DNA of 64,000 nucleotides from Rhodococcus sp. 06-235-1A (GCF_002258785.1 NZ_NOYI01000013.1:536468-600467), one strand, 5' to 3'; shown: positions 24,976 to 34,882, counted from the stretch's first letter. Translations and numbers: made by a program. The notes: a model not told the origin generated them from the letters alone.

Positions 24976-27138
24976 ATGGCGTTTGCATCCGAACATCCCG
25001 TTGTCGCGCACTCCGAACACCGTCCGGTGGGCGCGATCGAGCGCACCGGACCGGCATTCGAGGTCGTCAGCGAACACGTTCCGGCCGGTGATCAGCCGAC
25101 CGCCATCGCCGAGCTCGAACGGCGGATCAAGGCGGACGAGAAGGACGTGGTGCTTCTCGGTGCCACGGGTACCGGTAAATCGGCCACCACGGCCTGGCTC
25201 ATCGAGAAGTTGCAGCGCCCCACCCTGGTGATGGCACCGAACAAGACGTTGGCGGCGCAGTTGGCGAACGAGCTACGAGACATGTTGCCCAACAACGCAG
25301 TCGAGTACTTCGTGTCGTACTACGACTACTACCAGCCCGAGGCGTACATCGCGCAGACCGATACCTACATCGAGAAGGACTCGTCCATCAACGACGACGT
25401 CGAGCGTCTGCGCCACTCGGCGACGGCATCATTGCTCTCGCGCCGCGACGTGGTCGTGGTGGCCTCGGTGTCGTGCATCTACGGCCTCGGTACCCCGCAG
25501 TCGTACGTCGATCGGTCGATCGAGCTCGAGGTCAACGTCGAGGTGCAGCGCGACGCGCTTCTCAGGCTGCTGGTGGACGTGCAGTACACCCGCAACGACA
25601 TGGCCTTCACTCGCGGTTCGTTCCGGGTTCGCGGCGACACAGTCGAGATCATTCCGTCCTACGAGGAACTGGCGATTCGTATCGAGTTCTTCGGCGACGA
25701 GATCGAAGCGTTGTACTACCTACACCCGCTCACGGGAGACATCGTTCGGCAGGTCGATTCGGTGCGCATCTTCCCGGCCACGCACTACGTGGCCGGTCCT
25801 GAGCGGATGGAACGCGCCGTCAAGGACATCGAATCAGAACTCGAAGCACGCCTGGCGGAGCTCGAAGGAAAAGGGAAGCTGCTCGAAGCGCAGCGGTTGC
25901 GGATGCGGACGCAGTACGACCTCGAGATGATCAAGCAGGTCGGGTTCTGCTCGGGTATCGAGAACTACTCGCGGCACATCGACGGCCGTGGTGCGGGCAC
26001 CGCTCCGGCAACTCTGATCGATTACTTTCCCGAGGATTTCCTGCTCGTCATCGACGAGTCGCACGTGACCGTGCCGCAGATCGGTGCCATGTACGAGGGC
26101 GACATGTCGCGTAAGCGCAACCTCGTCGACTTCGGGTTCCGGTTGCCGTCGGCAACCGACAACCGACCGCTGACGTGGGAGGAATTCACCCAGCGGATCG
26201 GCCAGACGGTGTACCTCTCGGCAACGCCGGGAAAGTACGAGTTGGGGCAGACCGGGGGAGAGTTCGTCGAGCAGGTGATCCGCCCCACCGGACTCGTCGA
26301 TCCCAAGGTCGTTATCAAGCCGACCAAGGGACAGATCGACGACCTGGTCCATCAGATCCGAGAGCGTGCCGAGAAGGACGAGCGTGTTCTGGTGACCACA
26401 CTGACGAAGAAGATGTCCGAGGACCTGACCGACTACCTGCTCGAACTGGGCATCCGCGTCCGCTACCTGCACTCCGACATCGACACGCTGCGTCGCGTCG
26501 AACTGCTCCGGCAACTCCGGCTGGGCGAGTACGACGTACTGGTGGGCATCAACCTGCTGCGCGAGGGTCTCGACCTGCCCGAGGTTTCGTTGGTGGCCAT
26601 CCTCGACGCGGACAAGGAAGGCTTCCTCCGCAGCGGTACCAGCCTCATCCAGACCATCGGCCGTGCTGCGCGAAACGTCTCCGGCGAGGTTCATATGTAC
26701 GCCGACAAGATGACCGACTCCATGACCTACGCGATCGAGGAAACCGAACGTCGGCGTGAGAAGCAGATCGCGTACAACAAGGAGCGAGGAGTCGATCCGC
26801 AACCGTTGCGCAAGAAGATCGCCGACATCCTCGACCAGGTGTACCAGGAAGCCGAGGACACCGAGTCGGTCGTCGAAGTCGGGGGGTCCGGGCGCAACGC
26901 CAGCCGTGGTCGACGCGCGCAGGGCGAGGCGGGCCGGTCGGTCAGTACCGGGGTCTACGAGGGTCAGGACGTCTCGTCGATGCCCCGCGCCGAGCTGGCC
27001 GATCTCATCAAGAACATGACCGATCAGATGATGAACGCGGCACGCGAATTGAAGTTCGAGCTGGCAGGCCGACTCCGTGACGAAATTCAGGACCTGAAGA
27101 AGGAACTGCGTGGAATGGACGCGGCCGGCCTCAAGTAA
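24976..27138 (+). CDS. uvrB: Excinuclease ABC subunit B
   Basis: A 720-residue DNA helicase-like subunit of nucleotide excision repair. It has Walker [13 protein letters not shown], the beta-hairpin region [20 protein letters not shown] that inserts between DNA strands, the helicase motifs [11 protein letters not shown] and VYLSATPG, and motif [14 protein letters not shown]. The C-terminal UVR domain ([22 protein letters not shown]) binds UvrC. ATG 24976 lies 6 bases after TACGCT; the frame is open another 90 bases upstream without family similarity. Confidence 0.97.
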   Translation: MAFASEHPVVAHSEHRPVGAIERTGPAFEVVSEHVPAGDQPTAIAELERRIKADEKDVVLLGATGTGKSATTAWLIEKLQRPTLVMAPNKTLAAQLANELRDMLPNNAVEYFVSYYDYYQPEAYIAQTDTYIEKDSSINDDVERLRHSATASLLSRRDVVVVASVSCIYGLGTPQSYVDRSIELEVNVEVQRDALLRLLVDVQYTRNDMAFTRGSFRVRGDTVEIIPSYEELAIRIEFFGDEIEALYYLHPLTGDIVRQVDSVRIFPATHYVAGPERMERAVKDIESELEARLAELEGKGKLLEAQRLRMRTQYDLEMIKQVGFCSGIENYSRHIDGRGAGTAPATLIDYFPEDFLLVIDESHVTVPQIGAMYEGDMSRKRNLVDFGFRLPSATDNRPLTWEEFTQRIGQTVYLSATPGKYELGQTGGEFVEQVIRPTGLVDPKVVIKPTKGQIDDLVHQIRERAEKDERVLVTTLTKKMSEDLTDYLLELGIRVRYLHSDIDTLRRVELLRQLRLGEYDVLVGINLLREGLDLPEVSLVAILDADKEGFLRSGTSLIQTIGRAARNVSGEVHMYADKMTDSMTYAIEETERRREKQIAYNKERGVDPQPLRKKIADILDQVYQEAEDTESVVEVGGSGRNASRGRRAQGEAGRSVSTGVYEGQDVSSMPRAELADLIKNMTDQMMNAARELKFELAGRLRDEIQDLKKELRGMDAAGLK

Positions 27139-27191
27139 TTGGACCGGGTGGGCGCGAGTGGAGCCTGCGGAATGAGCCGAATGTGTTCGGT

Positions 27192-27203
27192 TACCGTTCA
27201 GTG
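27192..27203 (+). promoter_or_regulatory. -10 box of SCO6745-family gene, leaderless arrangement
   Basis: TACCGT at 27192-27197, 6 bases, then ATG 27204. No Shine-Dalgarno sequence. Confidence 0.5.
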
Positions 27204-28070
27204 ATGGACGCAACCACTGCCGGCCGCACCTCTCGTGCTCTCGAACTCATTCACTCGATGACCTACTTCCTTCCGGAGACGCAGGAGGCGCTCGTCGCCG
27301 CTGGGTTGCCCCCGCGGGCCTGTTATTTCGCGGGCCGGGCAGCGCCGTTGGGACGAGTCGGTGCCGGTGTGGTCACCGCCACGTTCTACAACTTCAACCG
27401 TGAACTGGTGGCACCGCTCATCCCGGCGGCCTGGGACATCGCCTCGCCCGACGAGATCATGGCGATCCGCTACGCCACGCTCGATGCCGCGTTCGGTCGG
27501 CTGCTCGGCCCCGAGGTTCTGACGTCCGCGGACATGGCCGAGGCCGCTGACCTGGCATCGATCGCAGCCCGTGGAATTCCCGGTGATGACGGTCGCCCCC
27601 TGTACGCCGCGTACGCCGAGCTCGACTGGCCGACGGCACCGCACCTGGTGCTGTGGCACGCCCTGACGCTGATCCGTGAATACCGCGGTGACGGTCACAT
27701 CGCGGCGCTGCAGACGGCGGGCCTGAGCGGTCTCGAAGCGCTGATCACCCATACCGCCACCGGATACGGCTTCGAGAAGGAGTTCGCCCGCAAGCGTCGA
27801 GGATGGTCGACCGAGCAGTGGGACGGCGCTGTCGCGTCGCTGGCCGACCGAGAGTTGCTCTCGTCCGACGGCACGCTGACTCAGGACGGCACAGATCTCC
27901 GCACGCTGGTCGAGGACATCACCAACGACCTCGCCGTCGCGCCGTGGGCCGCCCTCGGCGAGGACGGTGCAGCACGTCTGGTCTCGCTCGCGACCCCGTG
28001 GCGCGAGTCGATCGTCGGCCAGGGCGTCATTCCCGACGGCGTTTTCGGACCGGCGATCAAGAAGAAGTAG
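27204..28070 (+). CDS. SCO6745-family protein
   Basis: A 288-residue actinobacterial protein with the family's opening pattern HSMTYFLPETQEALVAAGLPPRACYFAGRAAPLG and VVTATFYNFNREL. The C-terminal part resembles a winged helix-turn-helix (WSTEQWDGAVASLADRELL). Function is unknown; members sometimes sit near repair or redox genes. No membrane segment or signal peptide. ATG 27204 lies 6 bases after a TACCGT box. It ends 6 bases from the convergent ABC permease. Confidence 0.85.
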   Translation: MDATTAGRTSRALELIHSMTYFLPETQEALVAAGLPPRACYFAGRAAPLGRVGAGVVTATFYNFNRELVAPLIPAAWDIASPDEIMAIRYATLDAAFGRLLGPEVLTSADMAEAADLASIAARGIPGDDGRPLYAAYAELDWPTAPHLVLWHALTLIREYRGDGHIAALQTAGLSGLEALITHTATGYGFEKEFARKRRGWSTEQWDGAVASLADRELLSSDGTLTQDGTDLRTLVEDITNDLAVAPWAALGEDGAARLVSLATPWRESIVGQGVIPDGVFGPAIKKK

Positions 28071-28076
28071 GCGGCC

Positions 28077-28934
28077 TCAGCTGGTGATGTCCTTGGTGCC
28101 GAAACGTCGCCATGCGATCAACCCGAACACGGCCGCGTACGTGATGGCCGAGAACGATCCCACCACCATGTCGTTCCAGTCGATACTCGTTCCGAACGCA
28201 TCGATCCACGAATTGGCGTAGTGCCCGGGCAGGTAGTTGCGAAGTGATCCCAGTGCGGTGATCTGGTCGAGAATCTGCATCAGAATCGACGTCATCACTG
28301 CGCCACCGACGGCCCCGAGCGGGGCGTCGGTGAGCACCGACAGCAGCATCGCCAGGCCGGCCACCCACAGCAGGTTGATGCCGATATAGGCGACTGCGAT
28401 CAGTAGCCGCACCAGTGCGGTGCCGTACGGCAGCCCCTCACCCAGTGGGGTGATGAGCGATTCGGCTCCGTACATCACGGTTCCGATCAACAGTGACACC
28501 CCGACGAGCACGACGATCGCCACACTGGACAGCGTCGCCGACACCAGCGCCTTCTGCGTCAGCAGTCGACTTCGGGGCACCGGGATGGCCAGCAGGTATC
28601 GAAGACTCGACCACGAGGCCTCGCTTGCCACCGAGTCGCCGAAGAACAGTGCCACCACCACGATCAGCAGAAATCCCACCGACATGAACAGCGCGAAGAC
28701 CGTGAAGTTCATGCCTCCGCGGGTGCCGAGCTCGATGAGCCCATCGGCATCGGAGTCCGCGCTCGAGCTGCCGACGGTGAACGCGATCGCGAGAATCACC
28801 GGAAGCAGGGCCAGGAATCCGATGGCCAGCTGAGTGCGGCGACGTCCCAGCTGCCTGCGCAACTCGGTGCGGAACGGCAGGGTGCTGCCGCCGGTGTACC
28901 CGGCAGCGCGCCCGTCTGCGTGTGTGGTGCTCAT
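28077..28934 (-). CDS. ABC-2 type permease
   Basis: A 285-residue membrane protein with about six hydrophobic segments (near residues 38-55, 78-97, 120-150, 170-190, 200-225, 255-275). The pattern SWSSLRYLLAIPVPRSRLLTQKALVS after the second segment is typical of ABC-2 exporters. ATG 28934 overlaps the stop codon of the hydrolase-ABC fusion gene (ATGA), so the two are translationally coupled and surely form one exporter: the fusion supplies the ATPase, this protein the membrane channel. Confidence 0.9.
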   Translation of the reverse strand: MSTTHADGRAAGYTGGSTLPFRTELRRQLGRRRTQLAIGFLALLPVILAIAFTVGSSSADSDADGLIELGTRGGMNFTVFALFMSVGFLLIVVVALFFGDSVASEASWSSLRYLLAIPVPRSRLLTQKALVSATLSSVAIVVLVGVSLLIGTVMYGAESLITPLGEGLPYGTALVRLLIAVAYIGINLLWVAGLAMLLSVLTDAPLGAVGGAVMTSILMQILDQITALGSLRNYLPGHYANSWIDAFGTSIDWNDMVVGSFSAITYAAVFGLIAWRRFGTKDITS

Positions 28935-31783
28935 GAGCGATCCTTGCTGGTGTCGGAGCCTGGGTTGTCCCGGTGGACGAGGTCGAGGAACACGTCCTCC
29001 AGGCGGGTCGACTGAGAGAATCCGCGCACCGAGATTCCTGCGGTGACGAGCTCCCGGATCACGACGGCAGAATCGGCGTCGGTCAGGTCGACGGTCACCG
29101 TTCCGTCGTCGACGATCACCGCTCCGTCGTGGCCGGACGCACCGAGCACCGACTGTGCGCGGGTGGCGTCGTCGACCCTGATCTCCGTCTGCCCGCCCGC
29201 CGCGGTCAGTTCGCGGACGGTGCCCGAGCTGATCACCGATCCGCGATTCATGACGACCACGTGGGTACACGTCTGCTCGACCTCGGCGAGGAGGTGACTG
29301 GACACCAACACCGTGCGCCCGGTCTTCGCGTAGTTGATCAGGACGTCGCGCATCGTCCTGATCTGTGGTGGGTCGAGTCCGTTGGTCGGTTCGTCCAAGA
29401 CCATGAGATCCGGCAGGCCCAACATGGCCTGAGCGATCGCGAGCCGCTGCCGCATACCCTGGCTGTAGGACTTGACCTTGCGCTCGATTGCGGTGCCGAG
29501 GTCGGCGATCTCGAGGGCCTCCTCGAGGTGAGCGTCCTCGATCGGTCGTCCGGTGGCCTCCCAGTACAACCGCAGATTCTGCGTTCCGGTCAGGTGGGGG
29601 AGGAAGCCGGATCCCTCGACGAACGAACCGAGTCTGGACAGCACCGGGGCACCGGGCGTCACCTTGTGGCCGAAGACCCTGATCTCGCCACCGGTGGGAG
29701 TGATCAGGCCCATCAGCATGCGCAGAGTTGTGGTCTTTCCTGCACCGTTGGGCCCGAGGAGACCCAGGACCTGGCCCTGCTTCACCTCGAAGCTGACGCC
29801 GTCGACGGCGCGGAATCCGTTGGAGTAGGTCTTGGCCAGATCGGTGATCACCAGGGGAGTGTCGATCAGGTCCTCGTCCACTTCGGCGACTGCGCGACGT
29901 CTGGTCCGCACGACTCCGGCGACGATCGCACCGGCGACTGCGAGCAGTACCACTCCGATGCCGACCAGCGGCACCACCGGGACCGTGCTGTTGGCGCTCG
30001 CCTCTGCGGGGACGGTGGGCAATGCGATGGAGTTGTCGGCCATGGCCACGCTGAACTGTGCTGGTTCGAGCGGAACCGCGTAGGCCTGGTCCGTGGTCAC
30101 GATGCTCAACTCGAGGCGATGACCCTGCTGGACGGTATAGCTGATGCCCGGCAGGGCAACGGTGACGTCCACGGGATCGATGCCCTCGGTGTCGGGCAAT
30201 CGGATTGCCGAGACTGCGCCCCCGGGAAGCGTTCTGGTTCCGTTCGGTGCGACGTCGTAGAGCTTCGCGAACAGCACCGATTGGCCGGGCGAGGCGAGGG
30301 AGGCCACGCGCAGATTCACTCGCGGTGCACCGGTGATCGTCACGGACGATTCGAGGGGATCGCTGCTGAACGTGGCCGACTGGCCCGGTAGATCCGACGT
30401 CAGAGCCGCACCTGCCCCGGTCGATCCCAACGTCGACAGCACCGATCCCAGACCGGGCACCGACGAAATGGCCGACGGTGACGCTCCTGGCGGACGAATG
30501 ATCGACTGGTTCTCGGCCCTGGGAGTGAACGAGACGGCTTCGGTCCGGGTGGCGTCGGAGTCGGCCGCCAGTCCCGGGTAGTCGGGAGCGGTCATCCGTC
30601 GGTTGCGGTTGCCGCCGCGCTCGTCGGCTGCCCGCTGAGTGGAGTAGACGAACGGCTGGCTACCGTTGGCAGTGTCGTAGTCACGCAACGTCCTGTCGAA
30701 GAAGTCGGCGATGGCCCGATCGCTCGTGCCGTCCGTTCCGCCGGCGTCGTGTCCGCCGTCGAACCACCGCACGGTGACGTTCCCACCGGCCGCTGCGATC
30801 TGACGAGCCGTCGCATCGGCCTGATCCACTCCGAACAGCGTGTCCTGCGTGCCCTGCACCAGCAGAGTCGGCGCGGTGATGTTCGACGCCACCGCGACGG
30901 GCGAGTGGGCGGTCAGCAGGTCGAGCAACTGCTGGCTGGGGATTCCGGTCACTGCCGATCGGCTGTATGCGTCGCAGAACTCGGGTGCGAACCTGCCACA
31001 CGCAGATGCGCCGTCACCGGTCCCCGATGTTTCGGTGCTTGCACCATCGCCGTCGCCAGGCGCTGCACTCGCCGCGCCCGCTCCGAAGAACACACCGGCC
31101 CAGCCACGCTTGAGCACGCCGGGTCCGCCGTACTCCGCCGCAGCTGGAGTGATCGTGTCGCCGAGGGCTTCTCGGCCCTCGGTCGAGGTGACGCCGTAGT
31201 TGGGGAACAGGGCCTGACCCAGGTCGTTCCACGTGATCGCGGCGGCAATGGAATCGATGCGGGGATCGGTGCCGCCCGCACTCAGTGCCAGCGCGCCGCC
31301 GTACGATCCGCCTGCGACTCCCACGTGAGGGTCGCCGGGAGCGTCGAGTTCTACCTCCGGTTGTTCGGCGAGCCAGTCGATGAGTCCACGAGCGTCGGCG
31401 ACTTCGCGATCGGGGTCGTTGATAGAGATCGAACCCGTGCTGGCTCCGAAACCGCGCGCACTGTAGGCGAGCACGGTGTACCCACGAGCCGCGAGGTCAC
31501 GTGCCTGCCCGTCGACCGAATCCTTGCTGCCGCCGAAGCCGTGGGCGAGCAGCACCGTCGGGGCCGGCGTGACAGCCGGTGCGTAGAGCCGTGCGTCGAT
31601 GTCGACGGTGCCCGTCGACCCGGGGCTGTCCGGTACCGTGATGCGCGCATCGCGCGTGGATGTGTCGGCGCTCGAATCCTGGGGGAGGACTACGAATGCG
31701 AGAGCGGCTACCGCGAGAATTGCAATCACTGCGGTGCCGACAGTCATGGCCCGTCTGGACAATGGCGGGCGGGGAATCGGCAT
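28931..31783 (-). CDS. Exported S15-type alpha/beta hydrolase fused to ABC transporter ATPase
   Basis: A 950-residue fusion. Residues ~14-34 are an N-terminal membrane anchor. Residues ~45-370 are an alpha/beta hydrolase with nucleophile elbow GGSYGG (Ser160), likely acid Asp314 (GTQD) and His345 (GGHDAG). Residues ~415-585 look like the jelly-roll C-terminal domain of S15 peptidases and CocE-type esterases. A second membrane helix at ~604-625 and basic RTRRR stop lead to a cytoplasmic ABC ATPase: Walker A GPNGAGKT (677-684), signature YSQGM (773), Walker B MVLDEPT (794-800), H830. Predicted topology puts the hydrolase outside and the ATPase inside. ATG 31783 follows TACATT by 7 bases; an upstream TTG is less likely. 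Coupled to the ABC-2 permease. Substrate unknown. Confidence 0.9.
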   Translation of the reverse strand: MPIPRPPLSRRAMTVGTAVIAILAVAALAFVVLPQDSSADTSTRDARITVPDSPGSTGTVDIDARLYAPAVTPAPTVLLAHGFGGSKDSVDGQARDLAARGYTVLAYSARGFGASTGSISINDPDREVADARGLIDWLAEQPEVELDAPGDPHVGVAGGSYGGALALSAGGTDPRIDSIAAAITWNDLGQALFPNYGVTSTEGREALGDTITPAAAEYGGPGVLKRGWAGVFFGAGAASAAPGDGDGASTETSGTGDGASACGRFAPEFCDAYSRSAVTGIPSQQLLDLLTAHSPVAVASNITAPTLLVQGTQDTLFGVDQADATARQIAAAGGNVTVRWFDGGHDAGGTDGTSDRAIADFFDRTLRDYDTANGSQPFVYSTQRAADERGGNRNRRMTAPDYPGLAADSDATRTEAVSFTPRAENQSIIRPPGASPSAISSVPGLGSVLSTLGSTGAGAALTSDLPGQSATFSSDPLESSVTITGAPRVNLRVASLASPGQSVLFAKLYDVAPNGTRTLPGGAVSAIRLPDTEGIDPVDVTVALPGISYTVQQGHRLELSIVTTDQAYAVPLEPAQFSVAMADNSIALPTVPAEASANSTVPVVPLVGIGVVLLAVAGAIVAGVVRTRRRAVAEVDEDLIDTPLVITDLAKTYSNGFRAVDGVSFEVKQGQVLGLLGPNGAGKTTTLRMLMGLITPTGGEIRVFGHKVTPGAPVLSRLGSFVEGSGFLPHLTGTQNLRLYWEATGRPIEDAHLEEALEIADLGTAIERKVKSYSQGMRQRLAIAQAMLGLPDLMVLDEPTNGLDPPQIRTMRDVLINYAKTGRTVLVSSHLLAEVEQTCTHVVVMNRGSVISSGTVRELTAAGGQTEIRVDDATRAQSVLGASGHDGAVIVDDGTVTVDLTDADSAVVIRELVTAGISVRGFSQSTRLEDVFLDLVHRDNPGSDTSKDRS

Positions 31784-31796
31784 GGAAACCAATGTA
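31784..31796 (-). promoter_or_regulatory. -10 box of hydrolase-ABC operon, leaderless arrangement
   Basis: TACATT on the minus strand (plus-strand 31791-31796), then 7 bases to ATG 31783. No Shine-Dalgarno sequence. Confidence 0.55.
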
Positions 31797-31929
31797 TGTG
31801 AGCGGCGCGGATCGTGTTGTTCCCCAAGTTCACGTGCCGATCGGCCGGTTCCGGCTAGTGTCAGCGAATCAGTCCCCGGACCACGTCTTTCGGTCCTGTG
31901 ACTTGCACCAATCGAGTTCGACCAGAAGT

Positions 31930-31947
31930 GTCACATCTGTGTGTGAC
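31930..31947. promoter_or_regulatory. Inverted repeat in front of universal stress protein gene
   Basis: GTCACA-6-TGTGAC, two exactly matched 6-base arms, ending about 6 bases before the ribosome-binding site. The half-sites are those of Crp sites but in reversed order (the standard site is TGTGA-6-TCACA). It could be an operator or an RNA hairpin near the ribosome-binding site. Confidence 0.3.
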
Positions 31948-31965
31948 CGACAAATGGAGGAATGA

Positions 31966-32418
31966 ATGAGCGCGTACCGCACCGTTGTCGTCGGGACCGA
32001 TGGCTCCGAGTCGTCACTGCGGGCAGTGGAGAAGGCGGCGGCTCTGGCGGGAGACGCCGATGCCACTCTGGTGATCGCTTGCGCGTATTACCCGGCCGAT
32101 CCGAAGGACACGTCCGCGGCCGCCGACGCATTGCGCGAGGACGCCTACCAGATCACCGGATCGGCTCCGACGCGTGAGATCCTGCGCACGGCGCGTGAAC
32201 ACGCGACCAAGGCCGGTGCGAAGAACATCGAGGAGAAGGCGATCGTCGGAGCCCCCGTCGAGTCGCTGCTTGCTCTCGTGGACGAGGTGAAGGGCGATCT
32301 GCTCGTCGTCGGCAACCGCGGCCTGAACTCGTTGACCGGCCGCCTGTTGGGTTCGGTTCCGTCGGACGCCGCTCGCAAGTCCACCTGCGATGTTCTGATC
32401 GTGCACACCGTCCGCTGA
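31966..32418 (+). CDS. Universal stress protein
   Basis: A 150-residue USP (UspA fold), counterpart by position and sequence of the mycobacterial single-domain USP that binds cyclic AMP. It has the N-terminal VVVGTDGSESS and the nucleotide-binding motif VVGNRGLNSLTGRLLGSVPS (G-2x-G-9x-G-S). No membrane segment. GGAGG lies 8 bases before ATG 31966. It is monocistronic: a terminator-like hairpin follows and the next gene is convergent. Confidence 0.93.
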   Translation: MSAYRTVVVGTDGSESSLRAVEKAAALAGDADATLVIACAYYPADPKDTSAAADALREDAYQITGSAPTREILRTAREHATKAGAKNIEEKAIVGAPVESLLALVDEVKGDLLVVGNRGLNSLTGRLLGSVPSDAARKSTCDVLIVHTVR

Positions 32419-32440
32419 TTCACCCTGCGCACACGAACGG

Positions 32441-32468
32441 CCCGCTCCATCGAATCCGACGGAGCGGG
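32441..32468. terminator. Hairpin between USP and helR-type gene
   Basis: CCCGCTCC...GGAGCGGG, an 8-bp stem with three more inner pairs (TCG/CGA), in the convergent gap. No long U-run. Confidence 0.6.
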
Positions 32469-32488
32469 GCGTTGTGATGCGTTGTTCT

Positions 32489-34810
32489 CTATGCGTCCGG
32501 TTCGAACGGCTGCAGCGCCGAGAGCACCTCGGGTAGAGCGTCGACGTGTACCACCCCGAGTCGCTGCGTGGCTCGGGTGAGCGCTACGTACAGGTCGTTC
32601 ATGCCCTTGGTCGATTCGGCCACGATCGCAGACGGCTCGACGATGAGAACCGAGTCGAACTCGAGCCCCTTGGCGTCCTTGACCGACGACACCGTCACCA
32701 CATCCGATGCCAGATGCCGGAAGTCGGAGACGCGACCGGAAGGGACGAGCACTGCGCTCAGTCCAGGTCGTGGGTGCTCGGCGACCCGCTTCTCCACCGC
32801 AGTGAGCAGGTCCGACTCCGTCACTCGTTGGGCCCACGGCCGGACGCCGGTGCTGCGGATGGACCGGGGCTCGGACTGTTCGGGATCGATCGCGGCCAGC
32901 ACGTCGTGCGCCACCGTCATGATCTCCGACGGCGTTCGATAGTTCACCGTCAGTTCGGTTCGCTTCCACCGCTGGGCCACATACGGTTCGAGAACCGAAC
33001 CCCACGACGAGGTTCCAGCGGGATCACCGGTCTGCGCCGTATCGCCTACCAATGTCATCCATCGATTCGGGATGCGCCGCATCACCATTCGCCATGCCAT
33101 GGCCGACAGTTCCTGCGCCTCGTCGACGATCACGTGCCCGTAGGTCCACGTGCGGTCACCGGCAGCCCGTTCGGCGGTGGTGAGGCGCTGACCCGAATTC
33201 TGGCGTCGTGCAAGCTGATCGGCGTCGATGAGGTCGTAGGCCATCAGGATCTCCGGATCGAGTTCGTCCTCGAGATCCTGTGGTGCCGAACCGGTCAGGA
33301 TGTCCAGTGCGCCCTGGGCGTCGGCGATCTGGCTGCGCCACTGACGTTGTGCCTGTTCACGTTCGGCCGCATCGTCGACGCCGAGTAACTCGGCGAGTTC
33401 GTCGAGCAGGGGAGCGTCGGCAGACGAGAAACCGTGACCTCGACGAACGAGCGACGCTCGCTCTGCCTCGTCCAGTGCCGGCGCGGCCGAAGCGATCTTC
33501 TCCGGCGACGCGAACAGGTCGCGAAGCACCTGCTGGGGAGACAGATCCGGCCACAGCTCGTCGACGGCGGCCATGACGTCCTTGTCCTCGCGCATCTCGT
33601 CGCGCATGTCTGCGATGTCGTCTGCGCTGAGCAAGCTGGACCCGTCCACGAGGTTCTGCCCCAGCTTCGCGGCCAGTTGATTGGCCAGTTGGTCGATGAC
33701 CGAGGACACGAACAACGGTCGAGCCAGGTTGTGCGGTCGTCGAGACGAGCGGGCGCGTCCGCGAGCCCGGGTGACGATCTTGCGATCGAGTGTGATGTCG
33801 TAGGTGTCGAATTTCAACCGACGCGGTTTCGCAGGCACTTCCTGACGGTCGCGTACCGCCTGGGTCAGCACCTCGACCATCGACAGTCGGCCTTTGACCT
33901 CGGTCGCCACAGCCGAATCCTCGCGTTGCGCACGGACTCCCGGGTAGAGGTCGCCGATCGTCGACAGTAATACGCCCGTCTCACCGAGAGAGGGCAGAAC
34001 CTGGCCGATGTAATCCAGGAACGTGGCGTTCGGTCCGATGATCAGCACTCCGCTCTTACCCAGCTGCTGACGGTAGGTGTAGAGCAGATACGCGGCGCGG
34101 TGCAGGGCGACGGCGGTCTTGCCGGTGCCCGGTCCGCCCTGCACGACCAGCACGCTGCGATGCTGCGATCGGATGATCGCGTCCTGTTCGCTCTGGATCG
34201 TCTCGACGATGTCGTTCATCTGGCCGGTACGCGCAGCATCGAGTGCCGACAGCAACGCACCTTCGCTGGCGACGCCGCCCGCTACGGCGGCACCACTGGA
34301 CGATCGCGCAGAGTCGAGATCCAGGAATTCGTCTGCGATCGATGTCACTCTGCGGCCACGAGTGCGAATGTGTCTGCGCCGCAACACGTTTTCCGGTGCT
34401 GCCGGCGTCGCTAGGTAGAACGGCCTGGCCATCGGTGCGCGCCAGTCCAGCAGCAGTGTTTCGTAGTCGTTCTTGTCGTCGAGAATTCCGACACGGCCGA
34501 TGTAACGCTCGGGTCGATCGTCGACCTTGGGGTCGAGGGAATCGGGATCGAGATCGATGCGCCCGAAGCACAGTCCGTTCTCGGCGGCGTCGTACTTGGC
34601 GATGTCTTCGGTGTACATCTGGTTGAACGATTCGCGTTCGCTACGGGCCTGCGGGGTGCCGCCGGTCTCCAACAGCACTGCCCGCAGTCGGGTTGCCGCG
34701 TATTCGCGTAGCGCGTCGAGCTGCGTGTACAGCCGCGTCAGGTGCGCTTGCTCGACGTCTTCTTCGATCGGCACATCGGAGTTTCTCGATGTGTGGCCGT
34801 CGTCCTGCAA
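32489..34810 (-). CDS. HelD/HelR-family RNA polymerase recycling ATPase
   Basis: A 773-residue UvrD/Rep-like superfamily 1 ATPase of the HelD/HelR type. The N-terminal helical arm (EEDVEQAHLTRLYTQLDALREYA) is that of proteins that insert into RNA polymerase. Walker A is GGPGTGKTAVALHR (about 229-242), the DEAQ box is VIVDEAQELSAMAWRM, and later motifs are TLVGDTAQTGDPAG, LTVNYRTPSEIM, and VKDAKGLEFDSVLI. HelR displaces stalled or rifamycin-bound polymerase in other actinobacteria. The start is TTG 34810 with GAGGAG 5 bases upstream; no in-frame ATG is available until far inside. No operon partner. Confidence 0.88.
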   Translation of the reverse strand: MQDDGHTSRNSDVPIEEDVEQAHLTRLYTQLDALREYAATRLRAVLLETGGTPQARSERESFNQMYTEDIAKYDAAENGLCFGRIDLDPDSLDPKVDDRPERYIGRVGILDDKNDYETLLLDWRAPMARPFYLATPAAPENVLRRRHIRTRGRRVTSIADEFLDLDSARSSSGAAVAGGVASEGALLSALDAARTGQMNDIVETIQSEQDAIIRSQHRSVLVVQGGPGTGKTAVALHRAAYLLYTYRQQLGKSGVLIIGPNATFLDYIGQVLPSLGETGVLLSTIGDLYPGVRAQREDSAVATEVKGRLSMVEVLTQAVRDRQEVPAKPRRLKFDTYDITLDRKIVTRARGRARSSRRPHNLARPLFVSSVIDQLANQLAAKLGQNLVDGSSLLSADDIADMRDEMREDKDVMAAVDELWPDLSPQQVLRDLFASPEKIASAAPALDEAERASLVRRGHGFSSADAPLLDELAELLGVDDAAEREQAQRQWRSQIADAQGALDILTGSAPQDLEDELDPEILMAYDLIDADQLARRQNSGQRLTTAERAAGDRTWTYGHVIVDEAQELSAMAWRMVMRRIPNRWMTLVGDTAQTGDPAGTSSWGSVLEPYVAQRWKRTELTVNYRTPSEIMTVAHDVLAAIDPEQSEPRSIRSTGVRPWAQRVTESDLLTAVEKRVAEHPRPGLSAVLVPSGRVSDFRHLASDVVTVSSVKDAKGLEFDSVLIVEPSAIVAESTKGMNDLYVALTRATQRLGVVHVDALPEVLSALQPFEPDA

Positions 34811-34833
34811 AGGGTCTCCTCGGGAGTTCGGCC

Positions 34834-34852
34834 GAGGCGAAGATATCGCCTC
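34834..34852. promoter_or_regulatory. Inverted repeat upstream of the HelD/HelR gene
   Basis: GAGGCGA-5-TCGCCTC, perfect 7-base arms, 24 bases upstream of the TTG start. May be an operator or a 5' leader hairpin. Confidence 0.35.
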
Positions 34853-34882
34853 GAAATCAGCCAGAGCAGTCTACGTCGCACA

